A DNA stretch of 64,000 bases from Sphingopyxis panaciterrae. Its GTDB lineage: Bacteria > Pseudomonadota > Alphaproteobacteria > Sphingomonadales > Sphingomonadaceae. Below, one piece after another: positions 60,052 to 64,000 of this stretch (positions within the stretch are counted from its first letter, which is position 1; every line of letters starts with the position of its first letter). Where the stretch lies: positions 806,001 to 870,000 of the forward strand of contig NZ_JAASQN010000001.1 in the NCBI RefSeq assembly GCF_011762125.1. The letters run 5' to 3'. The translations under genes were made by a program, and so were the position numbers. The notes beneath the pieces are model-generated. The model made no database searches, was not told the DNA's origin, and was given only the letters and a program-made list of their open reading frames with translations.

Positions 60052-60080
60052 AAGGCGTCAAGGTGAGAGAGGATTGGAGC

Positions 60081-62429
60081 ATGGCGGAGATGGACCCGCA
60101 CACCCCGATTTTGGTCGGCGTCGGCCAGGTCGTGCGGCACTGGGATAGCAAGGATGCCGCTGACGCGCCGAGCCCGCTCAGCCTGCAGGTCGCGGCGGCG
60201 CGGCGGGCGCTCGCCGACAGCGCGGCGGCGGGGCCGCTCGCGGCGCTGGTCGACCGCGTCGTCGTCGTCCGCTCGAACCTCGATTCGGTCGCGGGCACCA
60301 AGCATCCGTTCGGGCGCTGCGCCAATCCGCCAGCGACGCTTGCCGCCGAGCTTGGCATGGCATCGGCACGCTGCATCTATTCGGTGGTCGGCGGCGACCA
60401 GCCGCAGGCGCTGGTGAACGAGGCGGCCGAGGCGATCTTTGCGGGCGAGGCGGCGGCGGTGCTGATCGCGGGGGCCGAAGCGACCGCAACGATGAAGCAG
60501 GCGCTGAAGGCGCGGATCCAGCTTGACTGGTCGCACAGCGCTGAGGGCGCGCAGGAGGATCGCGGGCTGGGGCCGATATTGTTGTCGGACTATGAAATCG
60601 CCAACGGCCTCGGCGCGCCGACGCAGACCTATCCGGCGTTCGAACAGGCGCTCCGCGCGCGTCTCGGGCTCGATCCGGCAGCGCATGCGGATATGATGGC
60701 CGAGCTGTGGGCGGGGTTTTCGGCGGTCGCTGCGACCAACCCTTATGCGCAATTCCCCGCAGCGCGGTCGCGTGATTTCCTGAAGACGCCGGGCGATGCC
60801 AATTACCGTGTCGCCGATCCCTATCTGAAATGGCATGTCGCGCAGGATGCGGTGAACCAGGGCGCGGCGGTCGTGCTGACCTCGGTCGGCGCCGCAAAGC
60901 GCGCGGGTGTCGATCCCGCGAAATATGTCTATCTGCACGGCTATGCGGCGTTCAAGGACCGGCTGGTCAGTGAGCGGGCGGATTTGTCGCGGTCGCGCGC
61001 GATCGAGGCGGCGCTGCAGGGCGCGCTCGACATGGCGGGCAAGACCGCCGCAGCGATCGACCAGTTCGACCTCTACAGCTGCTTTCCCTGCGCGGTGCTG
61101 CTCGCGGCCCAGGCGCTGGGGGTCGACTGGCGCCGGACGCCGTGCACGGTGACGGGTGGGCTGCCCTTTTTCGGCGGCGCCGGGAATGGTTATTCGATGC
61201 ACGCGATCGCGACGATGGCCGAAAGGCTGCGCGCATCGCCGGGCGAATATGGGCTGGTCCTCGCCAATGGCGGCTTCCTGTCGAAAGAGGCGGTCGGGAT
61301 TTATTCGACCGAACCGGTTTCGGGCTGGAAGCCGCGCGCCGATGACGCAGCGCAGGCGGAGATCGACGAGGCGGCGGCGCCGGTGCTACTCGCCGAGAGT
61401 AGCGAGGCGGTGATCGATAGCTACACGGTCACGTGGAAGAAGGGGCAGCCGTCGCGTGGCTATGTGATCGCCTCGAACGACAAGGGACGCATCCTGGCAC
61501 GCGTCCGGACCGGGCATCGTGCGACCTTGCAAAGCCTGCACGACGGCGATGCGATCGGGAAGACCGTGCGCATCGCCCATGAAAAGGGCGTCAATTTCCT
61601 CGAAGCGGGCAGCCGGCTTTGCGAGCCTGCTGCGAAGGGCAGGCTGGGCGAGCGGCGCTTTGACGATGTGATCGTCCGCCGCGACGGGCATATACTCGAA
61701 GTCACGCTCAATCGCCCCGATGCGATGAACGCCCTCCACAGCGCGGTGCATTTTCAGCTGCACGAGATTTGGGACGATTTCGAACGCGATCCCGATCTGT
61801 GGGTCGGTATCGTCACCGGCGCGGGCGAGCGGGCCTTTTGCAGTGGCAACGACCTGAAGGTCACCGCGAAGGGCGGCGACATGGCGATCCCGCCGTCGGG
61901 TTTCGCGGGGTTCTGTGCGCGGTTCGACCGCACCAAGCCGGTGATCGCCGCGGTCAACGGCGTCGCGATGGGCGGCGGGCTGGAAATCGTCCTCGCGTGC
62001 GATCTTGCGGTGGCCGAGGACAAGGCGCGGTTCGCGCTGCCCGAGGTCAAGGTCGGGCTCTACGCCGCGGCGGGCGGGGTGCAGCGGTTGACGCGGCAGA
62101 TCGGGCGCAAGGCGGCGATGGAACTGATCCTGACCGGGCGGCATTTCGACGCGGCCGAGGCGGTGGCGCTGGGCGTCATCAATCAACGCTGCGACGATGG
62201 CGGAGCGATGGCTGCGGCGCGGGTGCTGGCGGCGACATTGCTCGAAAATTCACCCTCGGCGATCCGCGCCTCGAAGGAAGCGCTCAACCGGCTGGAGGAG
62301 CTGGAGTCGCTCGAAGAGGCGCTGGCGGCCAACAGCCGCATCTTTGGCCGGCTGATGCGGACCAAGGATTTCCGTGAGGGCGTCACCGCCTTTGCCGAGA
62401 AACGCAAACCCGAATGGAGTGGAGCATGA
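60081..62429 (+). CDS. Thiolase-like/enoyl-CoA hydratase fusion protein
   Basis: A 782-residue two-part protein. Residues 1 to ~525 resemble SCP2-type acetyl-CoA acetyltransferases (PILVGVGQVV, SVVGGDQPQALVNEAAEAI, DLYSCFPCAV, TGGLPFFGGAGNGYSMHAI); the usual nucleophile Cys position in VVGGDQPQ is not Cys, as in some non-classical members. Residues ~530-780 are an enoyl-CoA hydratase with oxyanion motif CSGNDLKV, NGVAMGGGLEIVLACD and LPEVKVGLYAAAGG, both glutamates present. ATG 60081 follows GAGGA; a GTG at 60063 is in frame. It may hydrate and handle one acyl-CoA in a channelled way. Confidence 0.86.
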   Translation: MAEMDPHTPILVGVGQVVRHWDSKDAADAPSPLSLQVAAARRALADSAAAGPLAALVDRVVVVRSNLDSVAGTKHPFGRCANPPATLAAELGMASARCIYSVVGGDQPQALVNEAAEAIFAGEAAAVLIAGAEATATMKQALKARIQLDWSHSAEGAQEDRGLGPILLSDYEIANGLGAPTQTYPAFEQALRARLGLDPAAHADMMAELWAGFSAVAATNPYAQFPAARSRDFLKTPGDANYRVADPYLKWHVAQDAVNQGAAVVLTSVGAAKRAGVDPAKYVYLHGYAAFKDRLVSERADLSRSRAIEAALQGALDMAGKTAAAIDQFDLYSCFPCAVLLAAQALGVDWRRTPCTVTGGLPFFGGAGNGYSMHAIATMAERLRASPGEYGLVLANGGFLSKEAVGIYSTEPVSGWKPRADDAAQAEIDEAAAPVLLAESSEAVIDSYTVTWKKGQPSRGYVIASNDKGRILARVRTGHRATLQSLHDGDAIGKTVRIAHEKGVNFLEAGSRLCEPAAKGRLGERRFDDVIVRRDGHILEVTLNRPDAMNALHSAVHFQLHEIWDDFERDPDLWVGIVTGAGERAFCSGNDLKVTAKGGDMAIPPSGFAGFCARFDRTKPVIAAVNGVAMGGGLEIVLACDLAVAEDKARFALPEVKVGLYAAAGGVQRLTRQIGRKAAMELILTGRHFDAAEAVALGVINQRCDDGGAMAAARVLAATLLENSPSAIRASKEALNRLEELESLEEALAANSRIFGRLMRTKDFREGVTAFAEKRKPEWSGA

Positions 62430-63622
62430 TCGCAGCCGCTGATGGCAAGCCGATGCTGGAGGGCGTGAAGGTCGTCGACCTGACCAGTGTCGTCTTCGGG
62501 CCCTATTGCACGCACATCCTCGCCGAACTCGGTGCGGAGGTGATCAAGGTCGAAACCCCGCACGGCGGCGACGCCTTTCGCTGGTCGGGCAAGGCAGGGG
62601 CGACGCCCGGCATGGCGCCCGCCTTCATGGCGATCAACCGCGGCAAGCAATCGGTCGCGCTCGACCTGAAGCAACCCGAAGATCTGGCTTGCATGATGAC
62701 GCTGCTCGCCGATGCCGACGTGTTCGTGCTCAATGTGCGCGGCAAGGCGGTCGAGCGGCTCGGGCTCGACTATGATGCGGTGAAGGCGATCAATCCCGGG
62801 ATCATCTATGCGCATTGCGTCGGTTTCGGGCAGGATGGACCGTACGCCGATCTTCAGGCCTATGACGATGTCATCCAGGCGGCGTCGGGGACCGCGACCC
62901 TGCTGCCGCGCGTCGACGGCAATCCGCGCGCACGCTACCTGCCGTCGCTGATCGCCGACAAGGTCGCGGGGCTGCACGGCGCCTATGGCGTGCTCGCCGC
63001 GATCATCCACAAGCTGCGGACGGGCGAGGGGCAAAGGCTGGAGGTGCCGATGTTCGAGGCCTTCACCCACTTCATGCTTGTCGAGCATCTCGGCGGGCTG
63101 ACCTTCGACCCGCCCAACGCGCCGGTCGGCTATTTCCGCCAGATCGACCCCGACCGGCAGCCGTTCCCGACCTCCGACGGCTATGTCAGCATCGTGCCTT
63201 ACACCGACGAGGCGTGGCCGCGTGTGTTTGGTCTGCTCGGCCAGCCCGAAATCCTGGATGGCGAACGCTTTGCGACGCGCAAGGCGCGGGCGGCGAACCT
63301 GGCGCTGCTTTACCGGGAAATGGCGCGCCTGACCGTGGGTTTCACCACCGCCGAACTGGTCGCGAAATGCCATGCGGCGCAGATTCCGGCGCAGGCGGTG
63401 CGCGATATCGGCGACATCATGGACGACCCGCATCTGGCCGCGACGGGATTCTTTTCGCGGCAGGAGCATGCCAGCGAGGGCGGCTATTTCGCGATGGAGC
63501 ATCCGGTGCGCTTCGCAACCGCGCTCGATTCGGCTAAGCGTCCGGCGCCGCTGCTCGGCGAGCAATCCGAGCGGATTCGCGGCGAAGCGGGCGGCGGGGC
63601 AGGGAAAACGGGGAAGCCATGA
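62426..63622 (+). CDS. CaiB/BaiF-family (class III) CoA-transferase
   Basis: A 398-residue CoA-transferase: GVKVVDLTSVVFGPYCTHIL, AINRGKQSVALDLKQ, and the catalytic aspartate in PSLIADKVAGLHGAYG. ATG 62426 overlaps the fusion-gene stop (ATGA) and has GGAG before it; an ATG at 62414 is also in frame. It probably loads CoA onto the acid later processed by the fusion protein. Its stop overlaps the TetR start. Confidence 0.88.
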   Translation: MIAAADGKPMLEGVKVVDLTSVVFGPYCTHILAELGAEVIKVETPHGGDAFRWSGKAGATPGMAPAFMAINRGKQSVALDLKQPEDLACMMTLLADADVFVLNVRGKAVERLGLDYDAVKAINPGIIYAHCVGFGQDGPYADLQAYDDVIQAASGTATLLPRVDGNPRARYLPSLIADKVAGLHGAYGVLAAIIHKLRTGEGQRLEVPMFEAFTHFMLVEHLGGLTFDPPNAPVGYFRQIDPDRQPFPTSDGYVSIVPYTDEAWPRVFGLLGQPEILDGERFATRKARAANLALLYREMARLTVGFTTAELVAKCHAAQIPAQAVRDIGDIMDDPHLAATGFFSRQEHASEGGYFAMEHPVRFATALDSAKRPAPLLGEQSERIRGEAGGGAGKTGKP

Positions 63623-64000
63623 CCGAGACGTCCGCTCCGGCGCCAACGACGCCGCGCCGCATCATCGACGCGGCGCGGGCGCTGATGACCGAACAAGAGC
63701 TGCTCGAGGTTTCGATCGCCGAAATCTCGCAGCGCGCGGGGACCAACGTGGCGCTGGTCAGCTATCACTTCGGCAACCGCGAAGGGCTGATGGTCGCGAT
63801 CGCGGAGGATGATGCCGAACGCGCGACCGCCAATCTCGACCGCCTGCTGGCCGCCGACATCACCCCGACCGCGAAGATCGCGGCGCATATCAAGGGGCTG
63901 ATCGAGGCCTATTATGCGCGCCCCTATCTGCATCGCCTGCTCCAGAAGCTGCTGCGCGAAGGATCGTCCGAAGCGTCGGGCAAGGTCGGCACGACCTTCG
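63619..64000 (+). CDS. TetR-family transcriptional regulator, N-terminal part (runs off the window)
   Basis: The first ~127 residues are visible, with a TetR HTH (VSIAEISQRAGTNVALVSYH, FGNREGLMVAIAED) and the start of the ligand domain. ATG 63619 overlaps the CoA-transferase stop. As the third gene of this unit it likely represses it through the dyads at 60013-60051. The C-terminus is outside the window. Confidence 0.85.
   Translation, partial: MTETSAPAPTTPRRIIDAARALMTEQELLEVSIAEISQRAGTNVALVSYHFGNREGLMVAIAEDDAERATANLDRLLAADITPTAKIAAHIKGLIEAYYARPYLHRLLQKLLREGSSEASGKVGTTF

Overview
The window is GC-rich, densely coded DNA in a style typical of the Sphingomonadales (Sphingopyxis-like Alphaproteobacteria). 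Evidence: several TonB-dependent receptors beside catabolic genes, many ATGA or TGATG start/stop overlaps, frequent GTG/TTG starts, small palindromic repeats between genes, and sphingomonad-style MarR/CoA-ligase/GST/SDR gene sets. The genus is an inference. No tRNA, rRNA, CRISPR array, integrase or transposase was recognised.

Layout. (1) 1-6.4 kb: an NAD-linked molybdenum formate dehydrogenase operon read leftward (fdsG-fdsB-fdsA-fdsD-fdhD) with a LysR gene and a LysR-type inverted repeat upstream. (2) 6.4-12.3 kb: a leucine-type amino acid dehydrogenase with a small ACT-like protein and an Lrp regulator, a mannitol/fructuronate-type dehydrogenase, a ROK sugar kinase and a type-B carboxylesterase. 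(3) 12.5-19 kb: TonB receptor, D-lactate-type FAD dehydrogenase, MFS transporter, AraC and GntR/FCD regulators, with the same double operator at both ends. (4) 19-21.9 kb: leuC and leuD facing each other, plus a MarR gene. (5) 22.1-32.6 kb: BlaI/M56 module, receptor-like protein, RNase H-like and PAS proteins, a solitary MreB, an adenine-salvage pair and a TetR/SDR pair. (6) 32.7-58 kb: a large catabolic region. (7) 58-64 kb: mobA, an aldehyde dehydrogenase, a thiolase/enoyl-CoA hydratase fusion, a CoA-transferase and a TetR gene cut by the window edge.

The most interesting structure is a scattered regulon. A 12-bp palindrome, consensus TTAGTATACTAA, occurs eight times just upstream of, or between, genes from 19.0 to 57.0 kb: leuC, leuD/marR1, FMN reductase, marR2/acyl-CoA ligase, MetE-like/CoA ligase, a seven-gene MFS-SDR-SnoaL-CMD-SMP30-GST-VOC operon/SDR, TonB-GST/DUF3237-GST, and CoA-transferase-GST/HMG-CoA-lyase-like. 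Two MarR proteins are encoded among the targets. One target region leads into a tightly overlapping operon of alpha/beta hydrolase, APH-type kinase, enolase paralogue, 2-hydroxyacid dehydrogenase and a hydrolase-fold protein without its serine. The enolase paralogue keeps its metal ligands and catalytic lysine but has altered residues where ordinary enolase handles the leaving hydroxyl. Together this suggests an undescribed degradative route combining CoA activation, a phosphorylation-dehydration step, glutathione chemistry and final aldol-type cleavage. The substrate cannot be read from the sequence.
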